Below, in pieces: positions 7,012 through 14,044 of a DNA stretch of 14,044 nucleotides (position 1 is its first letter; each line of letters starts with the position of its first letter). Where the stretch lies: positions 1-14,044 of the forward strand of contig CABUCT010000018.1 of assembly GCA_902490145.1 (NCBI GenBank), in the 5' to 3' direction. Under the pieces are notes generated by a model. It searched no databases, was not told where the DNA came from, and worked only from the letters and a program-made list of their open reading frames with translations. The position numbers and the translations under genes are program-made. The stretch is from an uncultured Oscillospiraceae bacterium. GTDB lineage: Bacteria > Bacillota > Clostridia > Oscillospirales > Acutalibacteraceae.

Positions 7012-9201
7012 TTATTCTCTCATTGAGTGCATTTGAAGCTGTGCATCTACAAGTCCTTTATAAAGCGAGCCGTTTTCAATAAGCTCCCTGTGAGTACCCA
7101 TTTCGGCAATTTTATGATCGTCAACAACCATAATACGATCAGCATTTCTCAAAGTAGAAAGGCGATGAGCAATGGCAAAGGTCGTGCGATCCTTACAAAG
7201 CCGATCAAAAGCTCGCTGAATCATAAATTCACTTTCTGTATCAAGGCTCGACGTGGCCTCGTCAAGAATAAGGAGCTTAGGATTTCCCAGAACTGCACGG
7301 GCAATCGCAATCCTTTGGCGTTCTCCGCCCGAAAGGCGTTGACCTTTTTCACCAACATAGGTGTTATATCCATCGGTAAATTTGCAGATAAAATCATGTG
7401 CTCCCGCAGTTTTTGCTGCATTAATAACTTCTTCGGGAGATGCGTCAGGACGGGAAAATCGTATATTGTCGTAAATCGTTCCCGAGAACAGGAAGTTTTC
7501 CTGAAGAACAACTCCGATTTGAGAATGAAGCGACTTTTTGGAGAAATCGCGGATATCGGTTCCGTCGATCAGTATATTACCCTCATCCACATCATAAAGC
7601 CGCATAATTAAGTTTATGATGGTCGATTTTCCGGCACCTGATTCGCCCACAAGTCCGATCATTTCACCTTTTTTCACTTTAAAAGAAATATCATTAAGAA
7701 CCGGTTCATAGTTGCGATAGCCGAATATAACATTTTTAAATTCTATTTCCCCTTTGATTTCTTTGTCCACAGGGGTTACGGATTCTGTGATTTCCGGCAT
7801 CTGTCCCATTACATCGTCAATACGGCTGAGCGAAACCTGCATATTCATGATCATACGAGGAAGCATTGTAAACCACCCAAGCGGGCCGAACAGCATATTT
7901 GCATATCCCACAAACTGAACCATTTGTCCAACCGTAAATCCTGTCCCGTTTATCGAGCTTATACCGCCAAAGAACAAAATACTGAGCGTTCCGAAACTAA
8001 GGAAATATGTAAGAAGCGGCTGGAACTTTGCCCAAAAGACCTCATTTCGTTCCTGTATCTCGGCATTTTCCTTGGCTGTTTTTGAAAATCCATCAGCTTC
8101 ATCTTTTTCTTTACCGAAACATTTAACTACTTTAATTCCCTGAATAACATCCTGCAAGCGACTGTTAAGCTTATCTTCTCTTCGACGTTGGCTGTGAAAA
8201 ATGCGATGGATCTTTTTTCGAAAAAGCCTTGTGAGGATCCATATTGAAGGAACAAACACCAAAGATAAAAGCGTCAGCTTCCAACTCATGATCATCATAA
8301 TCACAAGAGCCCCAATAAATGTTACGATATAAGTAAACATACCGGTAAATGTATTTTCCATAAATGCTCTGATTTGAGCGGTGTCGTTAGTTACCCTGTT
8401 CATAAGGTCGCCGGGTTTTCGTGAATCCTGATAAGACAAGGAGAGTTCTTCAATTTTAGCGAAAAGCGAAGAACGAAGATCCATGCTCATTTTTGCACCA
8501 AGCAAAACACCTAAATATTTTTTCAAAATGTTTATTCCCAGAGAAGCGGCTATTATCACAAAAAGGACAATAAAAAAGCTTGCAATCTGACCTGTTGTGC
8601 CGCTTTCAGGAACAAGAACATTATCAATAAAAAGTCTTTGCCAATGCTGCTGGAACAAAGAAAGTCCCGAAGAAATAAGCATGATGACCCATATAACCGC
8701 GAAGCTTGGTGCATACGGTTTGCAAAGCCGTAGAATCCTCTTCATGCTTTGCTTTTTTCCCTCGCATTTCGGGCATGTTCCCGTTCCGGGCATAATGCGT
8801 CCGCATTTTTCGCATATCATTTCAGGTTCAAGGCTGTTAACAATGTGGAAATCGTTATTTTTAAAAAGTCGGGCTCCTCTTGCCACATAAGCATATCTTG
8901 CCACGTGATGCATAGAAAACTTAACAACCGCTGTGTCCTCACCGTTTACAGTCAAGATAAGTATGCCACAGTTTACCATGCTCTCGCACCGAATATCATC
9001 AATTTCACAAAGCAAAAAACTTTTTATTATCTTTTTACCCTTTATTATATAAAGGCTTTCTTTTGTTATCGCCACAAATCCGTCGGAACAAAAATTTCCG
9101 TCAAAATCAATATCAAAAGGAACGAGATATTCGGGAGATTCGGCGTTTACGCTGTTAAGTGCATATTCAACCGACGGAGTGGATTTAAATTTTAAACGCA
9201 T
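7012..9201 (-). CDS. ABC exporter half-transporter with N-terminal zinc-ribbon domain
   Basis: A 729-aa type IV ABC exporter: membrane domain and ATPase in one chain, expected to work as a dimer, perhaps with the protein encoded at 9998-12331. Residues 1-125 are a soluble beta-rich region with a pattern like a PH-type domain (FVAITKESLYII...IDDIRCE...GILILTVNG). A Cys4 zinc ribbon follows (C130, C133, C143, C146). Residues 160-465 hold six predicted membrane helices. The ATPase has Walker A GESGAGKST (519-527), Q-loop Gln567, signature LSGGERQR (623-630), Walker B LLILDEAT with Glu648, and switch His679, all intact. The ATG has AGAGGA about 6 nt upstream and lies 11 nt after the DUF1854 gene, so the two are certainly co-translated units of one transcript. 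The transported substrate is not readable; lipid-like molecules, peptides or other metabolites are possible. The N-terminal extension is absent from ordinary MsbA/BmrA-type exporters. Confidence 0.93.
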   Translation of the reverse strand: MRLKFKSTPSVEYALNSVNAESPEYLVPFDIDFDGNFCSDGFVAITKESLYIIKGKKIIKSFLLCEIDDIRCESMVNCGILILTVNGEDTAVVKFSMHHVARYAYVARGARLFKNNDFHIVNSLEPEMICEKCGRIMPGTGTCPKCEGKKQSMKRILRLCKPYAPSFAVIWVIMLISSGLSLFQQHWQRLFIDNVLVPESGTTGQIASFFIVLFVIIAASLGINILKKYLGVLLGAKMSMDLRSSLFAKIEELSLSYQDSRKPGDLMNRVTNDTAQIRAFMENTFTGMFTYIVTFIGALVIMMIMSWKLTLLSLVFVPSIWILTRLFRKKIHRIFHSQRRREDKLNSRLQDVIQGIKVVKCFGKEKDEADGFSKTAKENAEIQERNEVFWAKFQPLLTYFLSFGTLSILFFGGISSINGTGFTVGQMVQFVGYANMLFGPLGWFTMLPRMIMNMQVSLSRIDDVMGQMPEITESVTPVDKEIKGEIEFKNVIFGYRNYEPVLNDISFKVKKGEMIGLVGESGAGKSTIINLIMRLYDVDEGNILIDGTDIRDFSKKSLHSQIGVVLQENFLFSGTIYDNIRFSRPDASPEEVINAAKTAGAHDFICKFTDGYNTYVGEKGQRLSGGERQRIAIARAVLGNPKLLILDEATSSLDTESEFMIQRAFDRLCKDRTTFAIAHRLSTLRNADRIMVVDDHKIAEMGTHRELIENGSLYKGLVDAQLQMHSMRE

Positions 9202-9212
9202 ATAAAATCCTC

Positions 9213-9788
9213 TTAAATATAAAGGTCAATCATTCGCAGCTCTTTTGCAGAAAGAACGCTTACATCCGGCAGCTCAAATCGGTTGCCGTCAACATCCGAT
9301 ATAATCAGGCGGGTTTGTGAAAGCTTGATAACTCCGTTGTTATCAGCGGTAAATCGGCAACCGCCTCTATCGGTTTCCACATCCCAGTAAGAATATCCGT
9401 ATTCCTCTTTAACCTCTCGGATTTTTTTAATAACCGGGGTAAAATAACGAAGCTCGATCTGCTCACGTACCATTCTTTGCTGATCCTCATCGAGGTCGGA
9501 AAGCTTTTTTATCATGCCTATTTCACGGGACTTTCCGTTTGGTTCGCGAACCGAAATATAACTTTCGGGGTCGGTAAACGGGAATGCACGGTGAACCGCG
9601 ATCCGTTCATAATATTCGCCATCAAATTTTAAAGATACAAACCCGCCGCCAGTTCTTTTAAATTCGGCATTGTCTTTTGTTATAAAGCGGAGTTCTAACA
9701 TTTCTTCTGTCAGCAATTCTTGATTTTTGATAACTTCCTCTCCGTCATTTTTGCCGGAAACAGAAGTTATTTGTGGATTTTCAAACAT
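9213..9788 (-). CDS. DUF1854 family protein, partner of ABC exporters
   Basis: A 191-aa soluble protein with no signal peptide or membrane segment. The body is typical of DUF1854: an N-terminal beta-rich region (ELRFITKDNAEFKRTGGGFVSL, then YERIAVHRAFPFTDPESYISV), a helical centre with the conserved-looking EQIELRYFTPVIKKI (about 107-122), a YSYWDVETDRG stretch near 131-141, and a C-terminal strand pair with RFELPDVSVL. DUF1854 genes are recorded beside ABC exporters, including clusters labelled cyanophycin-associated in Betaproteobacteria; no cyanophycin enzyme is seen here. Its role is unknown: a cytosolic regulator or adaptor of the exporter is my inference. AAAGGA lies 10 nt before the ATG. 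It is sandwiched between the two exporter genes, 209 nt after the upstream one and 11 nt before the downstream one. Confidence 0.82.
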   Translation of the reverse strand: MFENPQITSVSGKNDGEEVIKNQELLTEEMLELRFITKDNAEFKRTGGGFVSLKFDGEYYERIAVHRAFPFTDPESYISVREPNGKSREIGMIKKLSDLDEDQQRMVREQIELRYFTPVIKKIREVKEEYGYSYWDVETDRGGCRFTADNNGVIKLSQTRLIISDVDGNRFELPDVSVLSAKELRMIDLYI

Positions 9789-9823
9789 GTTTTATCTGTC
9801 CTTTCGATAGGCCGAAAAGTAAA

Positions 9824-9852
9824 AGTATAATGAACGTTTTAAAAAGTCTCAG
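9824..9852 (-). promoter_or_regulatory. Candidate internal promoter for the DUF1854-exporter gene pair
   Basis: On the minus strand CTGAGA (9852-9847) and TATACT (9829-9824) are 17 nt apart. The -10 is close to consensus, the -35 is weaker. It lies in the 209-nt gap between the exporter gene ending at 9998 and the DUF1854 gene. No terminator is visible in this gap, so read-through from upstream is also likely. Confidence 0.4.
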
Positions 9853-9997
9853 ACCGCTTTTGATCCGGATTTTTCTGCGTTTCATCACAAATTTGGTTTA
9901 TTGTGCAGTTCTATCTTAATTTTTTCAAAGCCCTGTCAAATTTCTTCGGAGTGTCTTCTGGGTTTTAAGGCTTCGGCTTTTTCGCATCTGTCAATTT

Positions 9998-12331
9998 TTA
10001 TTCAGCACCGGATTTGAGCGACAAAGCTTTGCTTTGAAGCTGAACAAGTTTATAGTAAACGCCCCGGTTTTGCATAAGCTCTTCATGAGTTCCCTGTTCG
10101 ACCGCACGTCCTTCATCCAAAACGATCAGCTTATCTGCATTGTTAAGAGTGGAAAGGCGGTGGGCAATGGATATGGTCGTTCTTCCTTCAACAAGTTTAT
10201 CCAAAGCTGTTTGAATCTTTCTTTCTGTTGCGGTGTCTACCGAAGCGGTTGCTTCGTCGAGAATCAATATTTTAGGATTTGCAAGTATCGCCCGGGCAAC
10301 CGACAAACGCTGTCTTTCTCCACCCGAAAGCTGTCTGCCGCCCGAACCTATAACGGTATCATACCCGTCGGGCATTTTACATATAAATTCGTGAGCACTT
10401 GCCGCTGCTGCCGCCGAGATGATCTCATCATAAGTAGCGTCCGGTTTTGCATAAGCGATGTTTTCGGCAACCGTACCCATAAAAATATAGCTTTCCTGCG
10501 AAACCATAGCGACATTGCCTCTTAAACTTTCAAATGCAAGATCTTTAAGATTTATGCCGTCAATAAGGATCTCTCCGCTGTCGGGATCATAAAGCCGCGA
10601 TATAAGACTTACAAGGGTGGACTTTCCAACGCCCGACCGCCCGACAATGCCAAGCATTTCCCCTTCGTTTATTTTGAAAGAAATATTATTAAGCACAGGG
10701 TGGCCTTTTTGATATGAAAAGGTCACATCCCGAAGCTCAATTTCACCGCGAAGCTTTTCGGGCTTTTGAGGATTTGCAGATTCGACCACATCGGGACGTG
10801 CATCTACAATTTCAAAAATACGCTGTGCGGCATTCATTGAAGATGCAATCATTCTGAAAACGCTGGACATAAAATCAAGCGGGCCGGCAAGCTGGCTTAC
10901 ATAAGTAATAAATGTTGCAAGCAACCCGTAAGACATTTTTGTGTTAGTGTGGCTTAAGATCAGATAAGCACCAATCGACCACACACAAATCTGCATAATG
11001 CTCTGCACAGCAGAATAAATGGCATGATATCGGTTTTCATATTTTACAATATCGACCTCGGTCTTGCCCACAAACGAATTGTTTTTTTCAAAGTTTGCTA
11101 CTGCACTTTCCTCTTGACCGAATGCTTTGATGACCCGTACTCCGGTAAGGCTGTCATTCAAAACCGAGTTTATTCCTCTTGCCGCACGGTGACGTTTCCC
11201 GTAAAAATGCCAAAGACGGGGATGAAGTTTTACACTTACAAATCCAAGCAGCGGCATAAGGACAATGGTCATAACTGCCATCTGCCAGTTTAGTATAAGC
11301 ATAACAACAGTTATCATAACAAGGGTTGCCACATTGCCGAAAACAGCAGGAAGCCCATCAAAGAAAAATCCCGTAACCTCGTTTGCATCGCTCATAACAC
11401 GCGTCATAAGCGAACCGGTGGAACGGTCGGTGAAAAATTTAAGCGACAACCCCTTAAGCGAGGTAAATACATCTTCCTTGATTTTGCAAACAACACGCGG
11501 CACAATTTTTGCCACTATTAAATTCTGCACAACCGTAATAATAAAATTTACCGTACGAAGCAAAAGGAACGTGCCGATCACAAGGCAAAGAAGCTTCAAA
11601 AAATCATTATTTGCAAAGCTCCACAGTCCTGAAAAATCAGATTTTTTTGCAAGAACTTCGTCGAAATACACGGCCCCTGAAAGATATGGAAGCACTGCGT
11701 TGATAAGCGAAATTATGACAAATGTGAACATGAGCACAATTATCCGAAACGTATATGGCTTGAAATACGAAAGTGTTCGCATAAACAGGCTTCTTGTGTC
11801 CATACATTTTGGGCAGATACGGCGTTCCCGATTAATATAAGGAGTTCCGCATTTGTCGCAAAATTCCGGTCTTTCATCAATTTTGTAAATTCGTTCGGGA
11901 ATTTCTTCTCTTTTTTTTACTATTTCAAAAAGCTCAAAAAGCTTTCTCGCACCCGCAGATTTTCCGCTTGAAAAGATGCAGATCCGTGAAAGTTCTCCTT
12001 CGATTCTTATCGAAAAGGCAACGCCCGTTACAAGTTCGGTTATTGCTATTTCCGAAATTTCAGATACTTTATATTTTAAAATATCTATTTCTTCTGCTTT
12101 TGGAGGCAGTTTATCCTCTTTATGAGGATATCCCGAGAATGTTTTTATTCCTGTGAATTTCGGAAGCTTTGCGACATAAAAATTTTCTTTTGAAAAGAAA
12201 ATCCAAAATTCCTGAAACTCACAGTCGTTGTTCATGTCAGCATCGGCAAATCCCACAATGCTTTCGGTGTCTATTCCCTTTGCTTCGAGCAATTTTGATA
12301 TGCTCTTTTGCGGTTTTTTTAAAAAACTCAT
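9998..12331 (-). CDS. ABC exporter half-transporter with N-terminal zinc-ribbon domain (larger paralogue)
   Basis: A 777-aa exporter chain of the same architecture as the protein at 7012-9201. Residues 1-155 form a soluble domain with beta strands and Glu/Lys-rich ends (FWIFFSKENFYVAKL..., ISEIAITELVTGVAFSIRI), followed by a Cys4 zinc ribbon (C158, C161, C173, C176). Residues 185-500 carry six predicted membrane helices. The ATPase shows Walker A GRSGVGKST (564-572), Q-loop Gln612, LSGGERQR (668-675), Walker B ILILDEA with Glu693, and His724, so it is not degenerate. Two intact ATPases mean either homodimers or a heterodimer with two active sites. It is the first gene of the locus, read from a strong promoter at 12366-12394. 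The ribosome binding site is weak (TAGGT, about 10 nt before the ATG). Substrate unknown. Confidence 0.93.
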   Translation of the reverse strand: MSFLKKPQKSISKLLEAKGIDTESIVGFADADMNNDCEFQEFWIFFSKENFYVAKLPKFTGIKTFSGYPHKEDKLPPKAEEIDILKYKVSEISEIAITELVTGVAFSIRIEGELSRICIFSSGKSAGARKLFELFEIVKKREEIPERIYKIDERPEFCDKCGTPYINRERRICPKCMDTRSLFMRTLSYFKPYTFRIIVLMFTFVIISLINAVLPYLSGAVYFDEVLAKKSDFSGLWSFANNDFLKLLCLVIGTFLLLRTVNFIITVVQNLIVAKIVPRVVCKIKEDVFTSLKGLSLKFFTDRSTGSLMTRVMSDANEVTGFFFDGLPAVFGNVATLVMITVVMLILNWQMAVMTIVLMPLLGFVSVKLHPRLWHFYGKRHRAARGINSVLNDSLTGVRVIKAFGQEESAVANFEKNNSFVGKTEVDIVKYENRYHAIYSAVQSIMQICVWSIGAYLILSHTNTKMSYGLLATFITYVSQLAGPLDFMSSVFRMIASSMNAAQRIFEIVDARPDVVESANPQKPEKLRGEIELRDVTFSYQKGHPVLNNISFKINEGEMLGIVGRSGVGKSTLVSLISRLYDPDSGEILIDGINLKDLAFESLRGNVAMVSQESYIFMGTVAENIAYAKPDATYDEIISAAAAASAHEFICKMPDGYDTVIGSGGRQLSGGERQRLSVARAILANPKILILDEATASVDTATERKIQTALDKLVEGRTTISIAHRLSTLNNADKLIVLDEGRAVEQGTHEELMQNRGVYYKLVQLQSKALSLKSGAE

Positions 12332-12349
12332 AATATAAATACCTACATA

Positions 12350-12372
12350 ATAAAATACGATATGTATTTTAT
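12350..12372. promoter_or_regulatory. Palindromic operator candidate over the exporter promoter
   Basis: Arms ATAAAATAC (12350-12358) and GTATTTTAT (12364-12372) are perfect reverse complements around a 5-nt GATAT centre. The right arm covers the -10 element of the minus-strand exporter promoter and the left arm its likely transcription start. This is where a repressor would act. It also lies 57 nt upstream of mntP, so it could influence both directions. The binding protein is unknown; I do not recognise a MntR- or Fur-type box. Confidence 0.5.
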
Positions 12373-12394
12373 CTCATTCTTTTTTCTATGTCAA
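12366..12394 (-). promoter_or_regulatory. Strong sigma-A-type promoter of the exporter locus
   Basis: On the minus strand a perfect TTGACA (12394-12389) is followed after 17 nt by TAAAAT (12371-12366). The transcript would begin near 12359, giving a leader of about 28 nt before the ATG at 12331. The -10 is embedded in a 23-nt palindrome. Confidence 0.8.
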
Positions 12395-12428
12395 TGCATT
12401 TTCAAAGATTTTTACAGAGGAGAATAAT

Positions 12429-13007
12429 ATGGGAATTGCTGAAATATTCGGAATAGCACTTGCCCTTGCAATGGATGCATTTGCCGTTTCGGTCACTACC
12501 GGCATGGTAACTTCTGATTACAAATTTATTCACGGAATAAAAATGGGAGTGTTTTTTGGGGGATTCCAGTTTATAATGCCGGTTACCGGCTATTTTCTTG
12601 GATCAATTTTCAGTGAAAAAATAGCTTCAATAGACCATTGGCTGGCTTTTGGACTTTTAGCCTTCATCGGAGGGAAAATGATTTTTGATTCTTCCGGCGA
12701 AAATACAGATAAAGATCAAAAAACGATCAAAACATCCGCTCAAACCCTTGCAATCTCAACACTTTTGATACAGTCATTAGTCACAAGTATCGACGCTTTG
12801 GCGACAGGTGTAGTATTCTCACTTGACGGATCAAATGTTTGGCTCGCTTCCGGAATAATCGGAGTGACTGCGTTTATACTGGCCGTTGCAGGCGGGAAGC
12901 TTGGTAAAATTATCGGTTCTGCTATGGGTCATAAATCTCAGATTGCGGGAGGCATAATGCTTATTATTATCGGTCTTAAAATTCTTGCTCAAGATCTGTG
13001 GTTCTGA
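12429..13007 (+). CDS. mntP: Putative manganese efflux pump MntP
   Basis: A 192-aa protein with six membrane helices that exports excess Mn2+ from the cell. Two internally related halves each carry the family signature: ALAMDAFAVSVTTG with Asp16, and TSIDALATGVVFSL with Asp122. GFFGGFQ-like VFFGGFQFIMP (41-51), DHWLAFGLLAFIGGKM (69-84) and the closing GGIMLIIIGLKIL are typical. A short charged, Lys/Asp-rich cytoplasmic linker (about 87-105) separates the halves. AGAGGAG 7 nt upstream gives a strong ribosome binding site. It is divergent from the exporter locus with 97 nt between start codons. The leader is too short for the manganese riboswitch often found before mntP, so control must differ, perhaps through the palindrome at 12350-12372. 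A weak hairpin (13004-13020) overlaps the stop codon but lacks a T tract. The stretch 13021-13180 is very AT-rich and shows no gene. Confidence 0.93.
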   Translation: MGIAEIFGIALALAMDAFAVSVTTGMVTSDYKFIHGIKMGVFFGGFQFIMPVTGYFLGSIFSEKIASIDHWLAFGLLAFIGGKMIFDSSGENTDKDQKTIKTSAQTLAISTLLIQSLVTSIDALATGVVFSLDGSNVWLASGIIGVTAFILAVAGGKLGKIIGSAMGHKSQIAGGIMLIIIGLKILAQDLWF

Positions 13008-13180
13008 TGTTTTACATCAGCAATCAACAAAATTCAAAACTCTTTTTAAAAATTATTTTGAAAACAAAGGAGCCTTAAATTCACACATAACGTATTATTT
13101 GCATATTTTTAATGTATTTATTTTAAATTTAATATGGGATATGCACAAAATATATGGAAATTATTTGTAGGAAACATGCA

Positions 13181-13209
13181 TTGACATCTTCTTGACAATT
13201 AATTACAAT
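13181..13209 (+). promoter_or_regulatory. Sigma-A-type promoter of the second C39 gene
   Basis: A perfect TTGACA (13181-13186) is followed after 17 nt by TACAAT (13204-13209). A second TTGACA at 13192-13197 lies inside the spacer. Transcription should start near 13216, leaving a leader of about 85 nt that contains the tandem repeat. Confidence 0.75.
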
Positions 13210-13210
13210 T

Positions 13211-13324
13211 AAATGGCAAAAAGTGTTTAGAAAGGAGGTTTTATGAAAATTAGTGTAAAAAGCAAATAAATGGTAAAGACTATTTAGAAAGGATGTTTTT
13301 ATGGAAAGTAATGTAAAAAGCAAA
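13211..13324 (+). repeat. Tandem duplication of the ribosome-binding/start region
   Basis: Unit 1 (13211-13267) and unit 2 (13268-13324) are 57 nt each and align end to end with a single-base gap. Both read AAATGG, then TTTAGAAAGGA, a T run, ATG, and GTAAAAAGCAAA. Unit 1 then runs into TAA, while unit 2 continues as the long peptidase gene. A duplication of the translation start region of the downstream gene is the simplest explanation. Confidence 0.8.
13243..13269 (+). CDS. Leader mini-ORF of 8 codons in front of the second C39 gene
   Basis: ATG to TAA encodes MKISVKSK, which mirrors the first residues of the downstream protein (MESNVKSK). It has a better ribosome binding site (AAAGGAGG, 4 nt before the ATG) than the real gene. 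It ends 31 nt before the downstream ATG, so it could sequester ribosomes or re-initiate them. It may equally be a passive remnant of the duplication; no peptide function is claimed. Confidence 0.4.
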   Translation: MKISVKSK

Positions 13325-14044
13325 AGAGCTATCAACCCAAAAGCCTTTTTCAGAAACTTCAGCGTATTTTTTGTGGCAATCTCATTAATGTTGTCATTTA
13401 TTCCGCTGTGTGCTGTTGAGGCAAATGCTGACATAGTTGCATACAGTCAGTATGACAGCCGTTGGAGAGGCTGGGTATATGGCGGAGGAAACATCGGGGA
13501 CACCGGATGCGGAATCCTCTCGACCACCAATGCTATCAACTATCTCTGCGGGCTTAATGACGTCGGAGGATTTATCGACGATCTGGCAACGTGGGCACAT
13601 AACCGCGGTGCATTCAATCCGGGAAGCGGTGATGATGGAACATACCGACTCGAGCTTTATCCTTATCTTGAAACTGCATTCGGTGCTGAATACGGATTTA
13701 AGGTTGACGAAGGGTCTATATGGGGAAATGCAGGATCCCAGACCCTTAAAAACCATTTGGCAGGCGGCGGAGTTTCGGTTGCACACGTAGCAGGACACTT
13801 TATCTGTCTTGCAGCATACGATTCAAGCGATAACACATTTTTGGTACTTGATTCTGCTCCATCCTCTAGCCGAGGGACCCCAAATGGTGTGGCATGGCTG
13901 TCCGAAGCAGATCTTAGGGGAAATTACTCGCAGATGATCGTTGACTGGTTCTGCCTTATCAGCAAGGTAAACGTCACTCCGGTAGGCCCTTACGAAGAGA
14001 ACGGCGAGCTTCATTTTACAAGCTGCGATTCTATTGCAGGCTGG
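13301..14044 (+). CDS. Secreted C39-like cysteine peptidase, second paralogue (3' end outside window)
   Basis: The frame is open from the ATG to the last base (248 codons), so the gene is cut by the window end, not broken. AGAAAGGA about 7 nt upstream is the ribosome binding site. Residues 1-43 are a signal peptide with probable cleavage after VEANA. Residues 44-221 form the C39-like domain with Gln50, Cys70 (GDTGCG), His166 (GHFICL) and Asp184 (VLDSAP). By eye only 18 of 178 positions differ from the domain in the gene at 312-2129, whereas signal peptides and the region after the domain are much less alike. The final visible residues (ELHFTSCDSIAGW) match the start of the beta-rich module of the first protein, so a similar C-terminal half, perhaps with a dockerin, is expected but unseen. 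Own promoter; probably monocistronic from this side. Confidence 0.9.
   Translation, partial: MESNVKSKRAINPKAFFRNFSVFFVAISLMLSFIPLCAVEANADIVAYSQYDSRWRGWVYGGGNIGDTGCGILSTTNAINYLCGLNDVGGFIDDLATWAHNRGAFNPGSGDDGTYRLELYPYLETAFGAEYGFKVDEGSIWGNAGSQTLKNHLAGGGVSVAHVAGHFICLAAYDSSDNTFLVLDSAPSSSRGTPNGVAWLSEADLRGNYSQMIVDWFCLISKVNVTPVGPYEENGELHFTSCDSIAGW

Noticed and set aside
7027..7611. 194-aa plus-strand frame opposite the exporter ATPase domain, with similar frames at 10034-10525 and 11265-11840
   Set aside because: Antisense shadows of the conserved exporter genes; the minus-strand reading has complete domain motifs.
7012..12331. Heterodimeric exporter with one degenerate ATPase site
   Set aside because: Walker B glutamates (E648, E693), signature motifs and switch histidines are intact in both chains, so there is no sign of an inactive site.
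12332..12428. Possible manganese (yybP-ykoY) riboswitch before mntP
   Set aside because: Only 97 nt separate the divergent start codons and the characteristic paired GC-rich helices are not present; a palindromic operator is seen instead.

Overview
The window looks like chromosomal DNA of an AT-rich, Gram-positive Bacillota. The pointers are strong Shine-Dalgarno sites, sigma-A-type TTGACA/TAWAAT promoters, a type I dockerin on a secreted protein, and classic Firmicute families. A fibre-degrading gut or rumen member of the Oscillospirales/Ruminococcaceae is my best guess, but this is inferred from gene content and cannot be proven here.

Layout. (1) 1-2129: a repeat fragment, then a secreted C39-like cysteine peptidase with two beta-rich modules and a C-terminal dockerin. 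It has a strong promoter and is followed by a 17-bp perfect terminator hairpin. (2) 2481-4646, minus strand: a housekeeping operon of rsmA, a DUF1624-type membrane acyltransferase (8-nt overlap with rsmA) and a dCMP deaminase. It has a good promoter and its own terminator. (3) 5031-5954, minus strand: an AEC (auxin efflux carrier) family transporter, probably starting at a GTG. (4) 6009-7011: about 1 kb without a credible gene, made of short repeat modules including a ~290-nt imperfect palindrome. A second piece of this repeat family lies at the very start of the window. (5) 7012-12331, minus strand: two ABC exporter half-transporters, each with an unusual N-terminal extension ending in a Cys4 zinc ribbon, with a DUF1854 protein between them. 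(6) 12429-13007, plus strand: mntP, divergent from the exporter locus. A 23-nt palindrome sits on the exporter promoter. (7) 13181-14044: a second C39-like gene, cut by the window end. Its peptidase domain is about 90% identical to that of the first. It is preceded by a tandemly duplicated ribosome-binding/start region that leaves an 8-codon mini-ORF in the leader.

How the genes fit together. The dCMP deaminase operon is housekeeping (nucleotide supply, ribosome maturation). The two C39/dockerin-type proteins are probably exported and, at least for the first, docked on a cohesin scaffold. The most system-like part is the exporter-DUF1854-exporter locus. Both ATPases are intact, the N-terminal domains look regulatory, and one promoter/operator region controls at least the first gene. 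Its substrate is unknown.
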